Shown here piece by piece: positions 16,715-25,825 of a stretch of DNA of 64,000 bases (position 1 is its first letter; each line of letters opens with the position of its first letter). The notes beneath the pieces are model-generated. The model ran no database searches. It saw nothing but the letters and a program-made list of their open reading frames with translations, and was not told where the DNA came from. Source of the DNA: Actinoplanes nipponensis (GTDB taxonomy: Bacteria; Actinomycetota; Actinomycetes; Mycobacteriales; Micromonosporaceae); the NCBI RefSeq assembly GCF_016862275.1, contig NZ_BOMQ01000045.1, positions 62,001-126,000 of the forward strand, given 5' to 3'. The position numbers and the translations under genes were made by a program.

Positions 16715-18028
16715 TCAGCTCTTGATGTAGGGCTGCCCGTCGGCGGCCGGCGCCCGCACCCGGCCGACCAGGCCGGCGACCGCGATGATCGTCGCCAGGT
16801 ACGGCAGCATGTTCAGGAACTGACTCGGCACCGAGCTGCCCGCCACGCTCAGGTACGTGGCCAGCTTCTGCGCGAAGCCGAAGAACAGCGCCGCCCCGAG
16901 CGCCCCGAACGGCGTCCAGCGCCCGAAGATCAGCGCCGCCAGCGCGATGAAGCCGGCGCCCGCGGTCATGTTCTTGTTGAAGCTGCCCGTGGCCACCAGC
17001 GTGAAGTACGCGCCGCCGGCGCCCGCGATCACGCCGCCCAGCAGCACGTTGAGGTAGCGCAGGCCGCGTACCCGGATGCCGACCGTGTCCGCCGCCGTGG
17101 GGTGCTCGCCGACCGCGCGGGTCCGCAGGCCCCAGCGGGTCCGGGTGAGCGCGAAGTGGATCACGAACACCAGGATGAGGGCCAGCCAGACCAGCAGGTT
17201 GGTGTCGAACAGCACCGGGCCGACGACCGGGATGTCGGCCAGCCCGGGGATGCGCCACTCGGGCATCCGCGGCGGCTGGTTGTACGACTGCGCGTCGGTC
17301 TGCATCAGGCGCTCGTAGAGGAAGCCGGTCATGCCCAGCGCGAGCAGGTTGAGCACGATGCCGACCACCACCTGGTCGACCAGGTAGCGGATCGCCAGCA
17401 CGGCCAGGATCGCCGCGATCAGCACGCCGCCGATCGCCGCGCTGAACAGCCCCAGCCAGACGCTGGTGGCCATGGTGCCGACCAGCGCCGCGCCGAACGC
17501 GCCCATCAGGAACTGCCCCTCGATGGCCACGTTGACCACGCCGGAGCGTTCGCCGAGCACGCCGGCCAGGGCGCCGAGCACCAGCGGTACGGCGAGCTGC
17601 AGCGTGCCGCTCGCCGTGTCGACCAGCGGCAGGAACTTGCCCGCCACCTGCCAGCACAGGAACGACAGGACGAAGCCGAGGATGCCCAGGCTCAGCACGG
17701 TGGTCTGGAAGCGGCGGGCCAGCCCGGCCAGCAGCACCCCGCCGGCGACCACGGCCACCAGCCCGAACAGGATCGTGCCGAGCTGGCCGTTGATGGACAG
17801 CGCCGCCCCCGCGGCGTCCTCGCTGAGGGTGAACCGCGCGGTCTTCGAGGGCGCGAGCGGCCCGAAGACCACGGTCGCGATCAGGCCGATCAGGACCACG
17901 CCGACCCCGAGCCGGCGCTGCCGGTCCCAGAACCGGGCCGGGGCCGTGGTCGGTGTCGGGTTCGCCGCCGTCGCCGTCGTCGGGCTCGGCTGGCTTTCGG
18001 ACTGCTCAGTCGTCGACATCGGGGTCAC
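16715..18028 (-). CDS. nucleoside ABC transporter permease (BMP-type system), second subunit
   Basis: 437 residues with about ten hydrophobic segments. GTG at 18028 overlaps the stop of the first permease (GTGA), with GAAGGG upstream; ATG at 18019 is an alternative. A Ser/Thr/Pro-rich cytoplasmic N-terminus precedes the first membrane segment (LGVGVVLIGLIATVVF). The core has GERSGVVNVAIEGQFLMGAF, LVDQVVVGIVLNLLALGMTGFL and TRWGLRTRAVGEHPTAADTVG, the pattern of the NupQ/YufQ-type permeases of the RbsC/LivH-like family. It forms the membrane channel with the neighbouring permease for nucleosides bound by the BMP lipoprotein. Confidence 0.9.
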   Translation of the reverse strand: MTPMSTTEQSESQPSPTTATAANPTPTTAPARFWDRQRRLGVGVVLIGLIATVVFGPLAPSKTARFTLSEDAAGAALSINGQLGTILFGLVAVVAGGVLLAGLARRFQTTVLSLGILGFVLSFLCWQVAGKFLPLVDTASGTLQLAVPLVLGALAGVLGERSGVVNVAIEGQFLMGAFGAALVGTMATSVWLGLFSAAIGGVLIAAILAVLAIRYLVDQVVVGIVLNLLALGMTGFLYERLMQTDAQSYNQPPRMPEWRIPGLADIPVVGPVLFDTNLLVWLALILVFVIHFALTRTRWGLRTRAVGEHPTAADTVGIRVRGLRYLNVLLGGVIAGAGGAYFTLVATGSFNKNMTAGAGFIALAALIFGRWTPFGALGAALFFGFAQKLATYLSVAGSSVPSQFLNMLPYLATIIAVAGLVGRVRAPAADGQPYIKS

Positions 18029-19365
18029 CAGCCCTTCGCCATCGATGCGCCGAGCCGCGCCGAGCGGGCGGCTCGCAGGTGGAAGATCGCCTTCACCAGG
18101 GCCGGCGCGGCGATGAAGATGACGATCAGGGCCTGGAGCACGGTCACCAGCTCCAGGGAGATGCTCGAGAACGACTGCATCCGGTTGCCGCCGGCGCGCA
18201 GCGCGCCGAACAGGATCGCGGCGGCCAGCGTGCCCCACGGCCGGTTGCGGCCGAGCAGGGCGACGAGCAGGCCGTCGAAGCCGATGTTGCCGGCCACCTG
18301 GGTGGTCAGGGCGTGCGCGGTGCCCAGCACCTGGGTGGCGCCGCCGAGCCCGGCGAGGCCACCGGCGGTGACCATGAGCAGGGTGTACGTGCGGGCCACG
18401 CTGATCCCGGCGGTGCGGGCGGCGGGCGGGTTGGCCCCGACGGCGCGCAGCTCGAAGCCGAACGCCGACCGGTTGAGCAGCCAGGCGACCGCGGCGGTGA
18501 CCAGCACGGCGAGCACGATGCCCAGGTTGACCCGGACCTCGCCGCCGACGGCCGGCAGCTGCGCCGAGGAGTCGACCGGCTCGCTGATCGCGTCGCTGCG
18601 CCCGCTCTGCTGGATGCCCTTCTGCAGGATCAGCCAGCTCAGGAACAGGTTGGCCGTGTAGTTGAGCATGATCGTGACGATGACCTCGTGGGCGCCGGTG
18701 CGGGCCTTGAGGATGCCCGGCACGAAGCCCCACAGCGCGCCGCCGAGCAGGCCGGCGGCGAGCGCGGCGATCAGGTGGATCACCGGGGGCAGCGGCAGCA
18801 GGAAGCCGGCCAGCGCGGCGCAGATCGTGCCGACCACCGCCTGGCCCTGGCCGCCGATGTTGAACAGGCCGCCGCGGAAGGCCAGCGCCACCGAGAGACC
18901 GGTGAAGACCAGCGGGGCCGCGTACGTCAGCGTCTCGGAGATCGGGAAGACCACCTGGCGCCAGGTGCCGGTGCCGTTGGCCCAGGCGGTGACGGCGGCC
19001 GGATCGATGATGGCGCCCTTGAACAGGTCGGCGTACGCGTTGCTGACCACGGTCCAGCTGGCGTTCAGCGCGTCGCCCGGGCGGGCCGTGAGGTACGAGA
19101 AGGTGTCCAGCACCGCCGGGTCGGACACGATGATCAGGATCGCGCCGATGACCATGGCCAGCAGGACGGAGAGCACCGTCACCGTGACCGTGTTGGCCGA
19201 CCACAGGTTGCGCAGGAAGACGCTCATGAAGGAGTCGCCGTTGTCGGGCTTCTCCCCGGCCGTCGGCGCGGCCGGCTTGTCCTGCAGGGAGATGGCGGCG
19301 GCCGGTTCCGCGGCCGGCTCGTCGGCCGGCTCGCGCGGTGTGCCGGCCGGTTCGTCGGTGGTCAC
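18025..19365 (-). CDS. nucleoside ABC transporter permease (BMP-type system), first subunit
   Basis: 446 residues. GTG at 19365 overlaps the ATPase stop (GTGA). A cytoplasmic N-terminus rich in Glu/Pro/Ala of about 50 residues precedes several membrane segments. GGLFNIGGQGQAVVG, ARTGAHEVIVTIMLNYTANL and GFELRAVGANPPAARTAGI are the conserved blocks of NupP/YufP permeases. The stop is coupled to the second permease by a 4-nt overlap. Function as nucleoside importer is inferred from the BMP lipoprotein and the downstream cdd and deoA genes. Confidence 0.9.
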   Translation of the reverse strand: MTTDEPAGTPREPADEPAAEPAAAISLQDKPAAPTAGEKPDNGDSFMSVFLRNLWSANTVTVTVLSVLLAMVIGAILIIVSDPAVLDTFSYLTARPGDALNASWTVVSNAYADLFKGAIIDPAAVTAWANGTGTWRQVVFPISETLTYAAPLVFTGLSVALAFRGGLFNIGGQGQAVVGTICAALAGFLLPLPPVIHLIAALAAGLLGGALWGFVPGILKARTGAHEVIVTIMLNYTANLFLSWLILQKGIQQSGRSDAISEPVDSSAQLPAVGGEVRVNLGIVLAVLVTAAVAWLLNRSAFGFELRAVGANPPAARTAGISVARTYTLLMVTAGGLAGLGGATQVLGTAHALTTQVAGNIGFDGLLVALLGRNRPWGTLAAAILFGALRAGGNRMQSFSSISLELVTVLQALIVIFIAAPALVKAIFHLRAARSARLGASMAKGW

Positions 19366-20975
19366 TTGATCCCCTTCTCCGCGACCCCGTGGCCGTCCAC
19401 GTCGTCGTCCGCGTCGTCGCCCGCCGGTCCCTCGCTCGCCGGATCCCCGCCGTCGGCCGGCGTCGCCGGCGCGGCCGTGGGCTCCGTGATGCCGGCCATC
19501 AGCAGGCCGATCTCCTCGCGCGGGGTGTCCGGCGAGACGATCGCCAGGATCCGCCCGCGATACATGACGGCGATCCGGTCGGCCAGCCCCGCCACCTCGT
19601 CCAGCTCGCTGGAGACGACCAGCACCGCGGTGCCCACGTCGCGCTCGCGCACGATCCGGCCGTGGATGAACTCGATCGAGCCGACGTCCACGCCGCGGGT
19701 CGGCTGCGCGGCGATGAACAGCCGCAGCGGCCGGGACAGCTCCCGGGCCACCACGACCTTCTGCTGGTTGCCGCCGGAGAGCGTGCTGACCGTGGCGTCC
19801 GGCGAGGAGGTACGGATGTCGAACTGCTCCACCCGCTCGCGCGCCGCCGTGGCCACCGCCGCCGGGTTGAGCCGCCACGCGTTGCCGTACGGGGCCCGGT
19901 CGTACTGGTCGAGCACCAGGTTCTCGGCGACGGTGAACTCCTTGACCACCCCGTCGTGGCTGCGGTCCTCGGGCACGTAGCCGACCCCGGAGCGCAGGAT
20001 GTGCTTGGTGGTCATGCCGATCAGGTCCTCGTTGTCGACCTGGATCGTGCCGGCCCGCGGCTCGCGCAGGCCCATCACGGCCTCCACCAGCTCGGTCTGG
20101 CCGTTGCCCTGCACGCCCGCGACACCGAGCACCTCACCGGCCCGGACGACCAGGTCGACGCCGTCCACCGCGCGCACGCCGCGGTCGTCGTCGACGATCA
20201 GGCCGGAGATCTTGAGGACCTCTCGGCCCGGCTCGGCCGGCGCCTTGGTGATCTCGAGGTTGACCGCGCGCCCGACCATCAGCGAGGCCAGCTCCTCCTC
20301 GGGCGTCTCCGGCGGGACGGAGCTGACGGTGCGCCCGCGGCGGATCACGGTGATCCGGTCGGCGATCTCCTTGACCTCTTTGAGCTTGTGGGTGATGAAG
20401 ACGATGGACTTGCCGGCGGCGGCGAGCCCGCGCATGACCTCGAGCAGCTCGCCGGTCTCCTGCGGGGTGAGCACCGCGGTCGGCTCGTCGAGGATGAGCA
20501 GGTCGACGTCGCGGGTCAGGGCCTTGACGATCTCGACCCGCTGCTGGGCGCCGACCGGCAGGTTCTCCACCAGGGCGTCGGGGTCGACCGGCAGGCCGTA
20601 GCGCTCGGAGACCTCCAGCACCTCGCGCCGGGCCCGGCGCCGGTCCAGGAAGCCGGCGCGGGCCTTCTCCGCGCCCAGGGCGATGTTCTCGGCCACCGTG
20701 AAGACCGGGACCAGCATGAAGTGCTGGTGCACCATGCCGATGCCGGCCGCGATGGCGTCGCGGGGGCTGCGGAAGGTCCGCGCCACGCCGTCGACGAGCA
20801 CCTCGCCCTCGTCGGGCTGGAGCAGCCCGTAGAGCTGGTTCATGAGGGTGGACTTGCCCGCGCCGTTCTCACCGAGCAGGGCGTGCACCTCACCCGGTTC
20901 GACGGTCAGGTCGATGTGGTCGTTGGCCACCAGGTCGCCGAAGCGCTTGGTGATGCCGCGCAGTTCGAGTCTCAG
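19362..20975 (-). CDS. nucleoside ABC transporter ATP-binding protein (two ABC domains), CTG start likely
   Basis: 537 residues if it starts at the CTG at 20975, which follows AGGAG with about 5-7 nt spacing and restores the normal N-terminus (LELRGITKRFG, with the aromatic residue that stacks on ATP). The next GTG, at 20930, would remove this. The N-terminal ABC domain has Walker A GENGAGKST and DEPTAVLTPQE; the C-terminal one has LSGGNQQKVVVAREL and a degenerate Walker B (LFIAAQPTRGVD), as usual in RbsA/NupO-type double ATPases. It powers the import of nucleosides. Coupled to the first permease by GTGA. Confidence 0.9.
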   Translation of the reverse strand: MRLELRGITKRFGDLVANDHIDLTVEPGEVHALLGENGAGKSTLMNQLYGLLQPDEGEVLVDGVARTFRSPRDAIAAGIGMVHQHFMLVPVFTVAENIALGAEKARAGFLDRRRARREVLEVSERYGLPVDPDALVENLPVGAQQRVEIVKALTRDVDLLILDEPTAVLTPQETGELLEVMRGLAAAGKSIVFITHKLKEVKEIADRITVIRRGRTVSSVPPETPEEELASLMVGRAVNLEITKAPAEPGREVLKISGLIVDDDRGVRAVDGVDLVVRAGEVLGVAGVQGNGQTELVEAVMGLREPRAGTIQVDNEDLIGMTTKHILRSGVGYVPEDRSHDGVVKEFTVAENLVLDQYDRAPYGNAWRLNPAAVATAARERVEQFDIRTSSPDATVSTLSGGNQQKVVVARELSRPLRLFIAAQPTRGVDVGSIEFIHGRIVRERDVGTAVLVVSSELDEVAGLADRIAVMYRGRILAIVSPDTPREEIGLLMAGITEPTAAPATPADGGDPASEGPAGDDADDDVDGHGVAEKGIK

Positions 20976-21102
20976 CGGAATCTCCTGCAGACGAGGGGCT
21001 GGTGATCAACGGAGGGACGTTAGCAGCCCGAGCAGAGCCGCCGCGCAGGCCACAGGGTGTACCCGTGGCCGCGCGGCGGCCGGTTGACGTGCTGCCCGCG
21101 GA

Positions 21103-22197
21103 CTACTTGGGGGCGTTGGCCGACTCGACCTTGACCGTACCCGCGATGATGTCCGCCTTCAGCTTCTCGACCTCGGCCTTGAGGCCGGCGTCGACCTTGC
21201 TGTCGAACTGGTTGTACGGCGCGATGGAGACGCCGTTGTTCTCGAGCGTGCCCAGGTAGCCCGGGGTCGCCGCGAGGGGCTTGCCGGCCGCGCCGTCGGC
21301 GACCGCCGTCTCGACCGCGTCGGTGATGTTCTTGACCACCGTGGTCAGGAAGACGTCGCAGTACTGCTCGGCGCTCTTGCAGCCGTCCTGGTCGACCCAG
21401 ATGACCGACACCTTGCCGCCGGACGCCTTGGCGACGTCCGCGGTGCCCAGGCCCGTGCCGCCGGCCACCGGCATGATGACGTCGGCGCCCTGGGAGACCT
21501 GCGAGTTGGTGATGGTCTTGCCCTTGTTCTGGTCACCGAAGTTCTCGGCGAAGGTGCCGTTCTGCTTCGCCTTGTCCCAGCCCAGGACCTGGACGTTCTT
21601 GCTCTTCTGCTTGTTGTAGTACGCCACGCCGTCGGCGAAGCCGTCCATGAAGACGGTCACCGGCGGGATCTTCAGGCCGCCGTAGGTGGCCACCTTGCCG
21701 GTCTTGGAGTAGCCCGCGGCCAGGTAGCCGGCCAGGAAGGCCGCCTGCTCGGTGGCGAACTGCATCGGGAAGACGTTGGTCGCTCCCGCGATGCTGCTGT
21801 CCACGATGCCGAACTGCTGGGTCGTGTTCTCCTTGGCCACCTTCTCGGTGGCGCCGCCCATCAGGCCGCCGACCGAGAGGATGAAGTTGCACTTCTGCGA
21901 GACGAACTGCCGCAGGTTGGGCTCGTAGTCGGCCTCGGCCGTCGACGCGACGTACTTCGGGTCGACGTTGCTCTGCGCCTCCTTGGCGGCCTGCATGCCC
22001 GCCCACGCCGAGGCGTTGAACGACCGGTCGTCGATGCCACCGGTGTCGGTGACCATGCACGCCTTATATGCCGCCGCGGCGCTGCTCGCGCCGCCGCTCG
22101 GGGTCTCATCCGGGGCGTCGCCACAGGCAGCGGCGGCGAGCGAGAGCCCACCCGCCGCGAGAATCGCAACGATTCGCTTCCCACGTACTGGGCGCAA
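21103..22197 (-). CDS. BMP family nucleoside-binding lipoprotein
   Basis: 364 residues. TTG start with GGAGGG 4 nt upstream. Signal peptide with the lipobox LAAAAC (Cys about residue 25), then the BMP domain beginning YKACMVTDTGGIDDRSFNAS, the conserved nucleoside-contacting start of BmpA/Med/PnrA proteins, and later VIWVDQDGCKS. It is the extracellular substrate-binding lipoprotein of the nucleoside importer encoded just downstream. The 127-nt gap to the ATPase is the largest in the operon, so the lipoprotein message may be more abundant. Confidence 0.93.
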   Translation of the reverse strand: MRPVRGKRIVAILAAGGLSLAAAACGDAPDETPSGGASSAAAAYKACMVTDTGGIDDRSFNASAWAGMQAAKEAQSNVDPKYVASTAEADYEPNLRQFVSQKCNFILSVGGLMGGATEKVAKENTTQQFGIVDSSIAGATNVFPMQFATEQAAFLAGYLAAGYSKTGKVATYGGLKIPPVTVFMDGFADGVAYYNKQKSKNVQVLGWDKAKQNGTFAENFGDQNKGKTITNSQVSQGADVIMPVAGGTGLGTADVAKASGGKVSVIWVDQDGCKSAEQYCDVFLTTVVKNITDAVETAVADGAAGKPLAATPGYLGTLENNGVSIAPYNQFDSKVDAGLKAEVEKLKADIIAGTVKVESANAPK

Positions 22198-22371
22198 GAC
22201 GCCCTCCTTCCACAGCGCACCGACACCTCGCGGTGCGTCTCAGGTCGGGAGCGTAGCCGCAGGCCACGGCGGCGTCAGGAGATCGGGCCGGACTGTTGGC
22301 GCACCGTTACCTGGGCGCGACCGCGCGGCCGCCTGAACGCCGCTTTAGCGAGGCTGAGGCGGGAAATGCCC

Positions 22372-22387
22372 GGTTACCGGAGTAACC
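22372..22387. promoter_or_regulatory. inverted repeat GGTTAC-CGGA-GTAACC upstream of the nucleoside operon
   Basis: A 6-bp perfect inverted repeat with a 4-nt spacer lies 5 nt beyond the stop of the SCO4848-like gene and about 175 nt upstream of the BMP gene. A further half-site GTTACC occurs near 22306. It could be an operator for the nucleoside operon or a weak terminator; the sequence alone does not decide. Confidence 0.35.
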
Positions 22388-22392
22388 CGCCG

Positions 22393-22674
22393 TTAATCTT
22401 TCGGCCGCAGGGGACCCGCGGCCGCGTTTTCTTCGGCGCGCCGGGGCGCCGGGGCGGCCGCGCGCCAGGCCCGTACGCCCAGCACGCCGACCGCCGTGCC
22501 GATCACCAGCGACGCGCCGATCAACAGGGCGTGCACCCAGAGGAACGACGTCGGGCCGCCGCCGGCGAACGAGCGGTCGTCCTTCCAGATGGCCAGGGCG
22601 AACCGGGGCCAGATGAGCCACGTCCAGACACCGACCAGGACCAGGAACGCCGACCACCGTCGCGAGAGCACCAC
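22393..22674 (-). CDS. SCO4848 family small membrane protein
   Basis: 93 residues from GTG at 22674 (a second GTG follows at 22671). Two membrane segments: FLVLVGVWTWLIWPRFALAIW and LIGASLVIGTAVGVLGVRAW. The block WPRFALAIWKDDRSF followed by GPTSFLWVH is the hallmark of the actinobacterial family named after Streptomyces SCO4848. Function unknown. It follows the gene at 22701 closely (26 nt), so they are probably co-transcribed. Confidence 0.8.
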   Translation of the reverse strand: MVLSRRWSAFLVLVGVWTWLIWPRFALAIWKDDRSFAGGGPTSFLWVHALLIGASLVIGTAVGVLGVRAWRAAAPAPRRAEENAAAGPLRPKD

Positions 22675-22700
22675 GCCCCGAGTATGCCCGGGCCGAACGG

Positions 22701-23093
22701 TCAGCCGCCGGAGGTGAGCTTCGCGGCGATGCGGGCGAAGCCGGCGCGGACCTCGTCCTCCGACGGCGGCCGGCCCGGCGTGGTGCGCAGCGGTCCCTCC
22801 CCGCCGTCCAGGTCGGTCGCGGTGGTGTCCAGCTCCTGACCGGAGCGGGCCAGCTCGATCTCGTCGCGGATGGCCGCGGCGTCGGCCAGCGGGAGCAGCG
22901 GCTCGACCACCGCCATCAGGTCCTCGTCGGCCACCACGGCCTGGGCCAGCGCCAGCGCGTGCGGCCGCTCGTACGGCCCGCAGACCAGCGGCTCCCATTC
23001 CTCTTCGTCGTCCAGCGCGCCGATGGTGATGATCCACGGCAGGTTCGCCACCGGCGAGTCAGGCGGCAGGTGCAGCGTCACGAGGGTGCCCAC
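22701..23093 (-). CDS. conserved actinobacterial protein of unknown function
   Basis: 130 residues, acidic, no membrane segment or signal peptide. It contains LPWIITIGALDDEEEWEPLVCGPYERPHALALAQAVV, which reads as an alpha/beta domain of about 70 residues, and a charged C-terminus ending FARIAAKLTSGG. I do not recognise a named family. It lies 7 nt after the YihY gene and before the SCO4848-like gene on the same strand. Confidence 0.65.
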   Translation of the reverse strand: MGTLVTLHLPPDSPVANLPWIITIGALDDEEEWEPLVCGPYERPHALALAQAVVADEDLMAVVEPLLPLADAAAIRDEIELARSGQELDTTATDLDGGEGPLRTTPGRPPSEDEVRAGFARIAAKLTSGG

Positions 23094-23100
23094 GGGCCCA

Positions 23101-24021
23101 TCATCGCGGGCAGTCGTGCCGAATCCAGGTATTTTGCCCCACCGGGGCAGTTTTATCGTCAGCCGACAGGTCCACCACGCGACCGTGCGGGCTGGTGGCC
23201 GCCCAGGCCGCGCCGAACAGCAGCAGCTGGTTGAAGACGTAGAGGTAGACCAGCACGCCGACGGCGCTGGCGACCAGCCCGTACGCCGGGTTGCGCTCGA
23301 CCAGGCCGACGAACGACCGGCCGACCGTGTTCAGCAGGGTGATGCCGATGCCGACCTGCAGCACCGGCGGGGCCATCCGGCGCGCGGTCATCCGCAGTCG
23401 CGGCACCGCGGCCAGCAGGGCCGCGGCCAGCAGCATGTTGATGCCCACGGTGAGGATCAGGCTGACCGCCGAGCGCAGGAACGACACGTGACCGTCGGCC
23501 AGCCACTCCAGCAGCGACTCCAGCCCGTAGACGGCGAACACCGAGACGGCCAGCAGCAGCAGGATGCCGATCATCACCAGCAGATCGACCGCCTGGCGCA
23601 CGCCGATGTAGCCGGGCTGCTCGTTGAGCCGCCAGATCAGCCGCTGCGAGGAGCGGATCGCCTCGACCCAGCCGATGCCGGTGAAGATCAGGCCGACGAT
23701 GCCCACGATGCCGACGGTCTTGCCGCTGTCCAGGATCGCCTGCACGTCCAGGAACGGCAGGTTCTGCGCGAGGAACTCCTGGACGACCCGGAACAGCGGC
23801 TTGTTGGACTTGATCAGGAAGCCGAAGATCGAGTAGCCGATCAGCGCCAGGGCGAAGACCGCGAAGAACCCGTAGTAGGCGATCGCCGCCGCGAGCCGGC
23901 CGCCCAGGACCTCCTCGTAGCGGAGCAACGCGCGGCACAGGTGGTCGAAGTACCTCCAGCGGTGGCGCAGAGCCATGACCCGCGACTCGGCCGCCGCGTA
24001 CGCCCGGTCGATGGCGTTCAC
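23101..24021 (-). CDS. YihY/virulence factor BrkB family membrane protein
   Basis: 306 residues from GTG at 24021. Six or more membrane segments. The block RRLAAAIAYYGFFAVFALALIGYSIFGFL-type start (here GGRLAAAIAYYGFFAVFALA), GWVEAIRSSQRLIWRLNEQPGY and FNQLLLFGAAWAA are characteristic of the YihY/BrkB (formerly RNase BN) family. These inner-membrane proteins have no settled function. A longer open frame to 24150 overlaps the 2'-5' ligase gene and is disfavoured. Confidence 0.9.
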   Translation of the reverse strand: MNAIDRAYAAAESRVMALRHRWRYFDHLCRALLRYEEVLGGRLAAAIAYYGFFAVFALALIGYSIFGFLIKSNKPLFRVVQEFLAQNLPFLDVQAILDSGKTVGIVGIVGLIFTGIGWVEAIRSSQRLIWRLNEQPGYIGVRQAVDLLVMIGILLLLAVSVFAVYGLESLLEWLADGHVSFLRSAVSLILTVGINMLLAAALLAAVPRLRMTARRMAPPVLQVGIGITLLNTVGRSFVGLVERNPAYGLVASAVGVLVYLYVFNQLLLFGAAWAATSPHGRVVDLSADDKTAPVGQNTWIRHDCPR

Positions 24022-24094
24022 GTGGCCGACCGTACCCACTGGCGCCGGGTCTGTCGCCGCAGGCCCGGGCGGGCTTTCCGCCGGGCCGGACGGG

Positions 24095-24628
24095 TTAACG
24101 CAGGCCGCCGAGCGGATAGTCGCGCCGGCGCTGCCAGGGGCCCTCGCCACCGTGCGAGAAGAGGGTGAACCCGCTGACCGGGAAGCGCGCCGAGAAGCCG
24201 GCCAGGTCCTCGAAGACCGCGTCCAGGGCGTCGCTCGGCACGTCCTGGGCGACCGTGACGTGCGGGTGGTACGGGAACCGGGTGTCCCGGTTGATCGCCT
24301 CGGAGGCGGTGATCGCGGCGGCCAGCAGCTCGCACTCGCTGATCCCGACCGCGAGGGTCACGAACACGACCTCGGTGACCGGCCGGAACGTGCCGGTGCC
24401 GCGCAGGTGGATGGTGAACGGCTGCTGCCCCGAGGCCACCGCCTCGAGGTGCTTCTCGACCTCCGGCAGCGACTCGGTGCGGATCTCGGTGGGCCCGAGC
24501 AGGGTGACGTGCGCCGGGGTGTACGCCGCCTGCGGGTCGCCCGCCGCGTCCCGGCGCCGGGTCAGGGCCGAGCCCCACGGCTCGGGGATGTCGATCGCGA
24601 CGCCGATGCGCGTCGTGCCCTCGGCCAC
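24095..24628 (-). CDS. 2'-5' RNA ligase family protein (2H phosphoesterase)
   Basis: 177 residues with the two HxT motifs of the 2H phosphoesterase superfamily: HVTLLGP near residue 40 and HPHVTVAQ near residue 122. Such proteins act on 2',3'-cyclic or 2'-5'-linked nucleotides; the physiological substrate here is unknown. ATG at 24628, 5 nt after the trpS stop, so probably co-transcribed with trpS. Confidence 0.87.
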   Translation of the reverse strand: MAEGTTRIGVAIDIPEPWGSALTRRRDAAGDPQAAYTPAHVTLLGPTEIRTESLPEVEKHLEAVASGQQPFTIHLRGTGTFRPVTEVVFVTLAVGISECELLAAAITASEAINRDTRFPYHPHVTVAQDVPSDALDAVFEDLAGFSARFPVSGFTLFSHGGEGPWQRRRDYPLGGLR

Positions 24629-24633
24629 GCGGG

Positions 24634-25668
24634 TCAGACCTCGCGCGCCGGGGTGAGGAACCCCAGGTGCTGGTACGCGTTGGCCAGCGTGACCGTGGAG
24701 ACGGCCCGGGCCTTGTCGGCGCCGACCGCGAGGATCTTGTCCAGGTGTCCCGGGTCCTCGAGGTAGGCGCGGGTGCGCTCCTGCACCGGCTTGACGAACT
24801 CCACGAACGCCTCGGCGAGGTCCTTCTTGAGGTCGCCGTAGCCGCGGCCGTCGTACTCCTCGAGCAGTTCGTCTATGGTCCGCTGGGTCAGCGCCGCGTA
24901 CATGGTCAGCAGGTTGCTGATGCCGGGCTTGTTCTCCTCGTCGTAGAGGATCTCCCGGCCGGTGTCGGTGACCGCGGACTTGATCTTCTTGGCCGACCGC
25001 GCGGGCTCCTCGAGCAGCTCCAGGATGCCGTTCGGCGAGGACGCTGACTTGCTCATCTTCGCGGTCGGGTCCTGCAGGTCGGTGATCTTCGCCGTGTCCC
25101 GCACGATGTACGCCGACGGCACGGTGAACGTCTTGCCGAAGCGGGTGTTGAACCGCTGGGCCAGGTCGCGGGTGAGCTCGAGGTGCTGGCGCTGGTCCTC
25201 GCCCACCGGCACGGCGTCGGCCTGGTAGAGCAGGATGTCGGCGGCCTGCAGGATCGGGTAGGTGAACAGGCCCACGCTGGTGGTGTCCGAGCCCTGCTTG
25301 GCCGACTTGTCCTTGAACTGCACCATCCGGCCGGCCTCGCCGAAGCCGGTGATGCAGCTCAGCACCCAGGCCAGCTGGGCGTGCTCGGGCACGTGCGACT
25401 GCACGAAGAGGGTGCAGCGCTCCGGGTCCAGGCCCAGGGCGAGCAGCTGCGCGACCGACAGGCGGGTGCGGTTGCGCAGGGCCACCGGGTCGTGCCCCAT
25501 GGTGATGGCGTGCAGGTCCACGACGCAGTAGAAGGCGTCGGCGGTCTCCTGCATGGCCACCCAGTTGCGGACCGCGCCGAGGTAGTTGCCGAGGTGGAAG
25601 GAGTCGGCGGTCGGCTGGATGCCGGAGAGCACCCGGGGACGGTGGTCGGCGTCGGACATGAGCGCCAT
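24634..25668 (-). CDS. trpS: tryptophanyl-tRNA synthetase
   Basis: 344 residues. Class I aminoacyl-tRNA synthetase with the HIGH-like motif FHLGNYLGAV near residue 24, GEDQRQHLELTRD, and the KMSKS motif AKMSKSASSPNG near residue 202. It charges tRNA-Trp. ATG at 25668; an internal ATG three codons later (25659) is an alternative, and neither has an SD. Divergent from galE. Confidence 0.97.
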   Translation of the reverse strand: MALMSDADHRPRVLSGIQPTADSFHLGNYLGAVRNWVAMQETADAFYCVVDLHAITMGHDPVALRNRTRLSVAQLLALGLDPERCTLFVQSHVPEHAQLAWVLSCITGFGEAGRMVQFKDKSAKQGSDTTSVGLFTYPILQAADILLYQADAVPVGEDQRQHLELTRDLAQRFNTRFGKTFTVPSAYIVRDTAKITDLQDPTAKMSKSASSPNGILELLEEPARSAKKIKSAVTDTGREILYDEENKPGISNLLTMYAALTQRTIDELLEEYDGRGYGDLKKDLAEAFVEFVKPVQERTRAYLEDPGHLDKILAVGADKARAVSTVTLANAYQHLGFLTPAREV

Positions 25669-25825
25669 TGTGTCAGCTTCGGCGGGCTTTCCGTCAAACG
25701 CCCGGCGTCGGATAGTCTGATGTTTGATCGTGTTGACTTATGAGCGTTCTTGGTGGAAGGCTCGAAGGGAAATCGGTCGGGCCACCGCGTGCCCACGTCC
25801 AGCATCCGCTACGAAAGGTCACGAC

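Noticed and set aside
16715..19204. Long minus-strand frame extending the second permease by several hundred residues
   Set aside because: The extension is an out-of-frame reading of the first permease; the GTGA overlap at 18025-18028 with an SD marks the real start.
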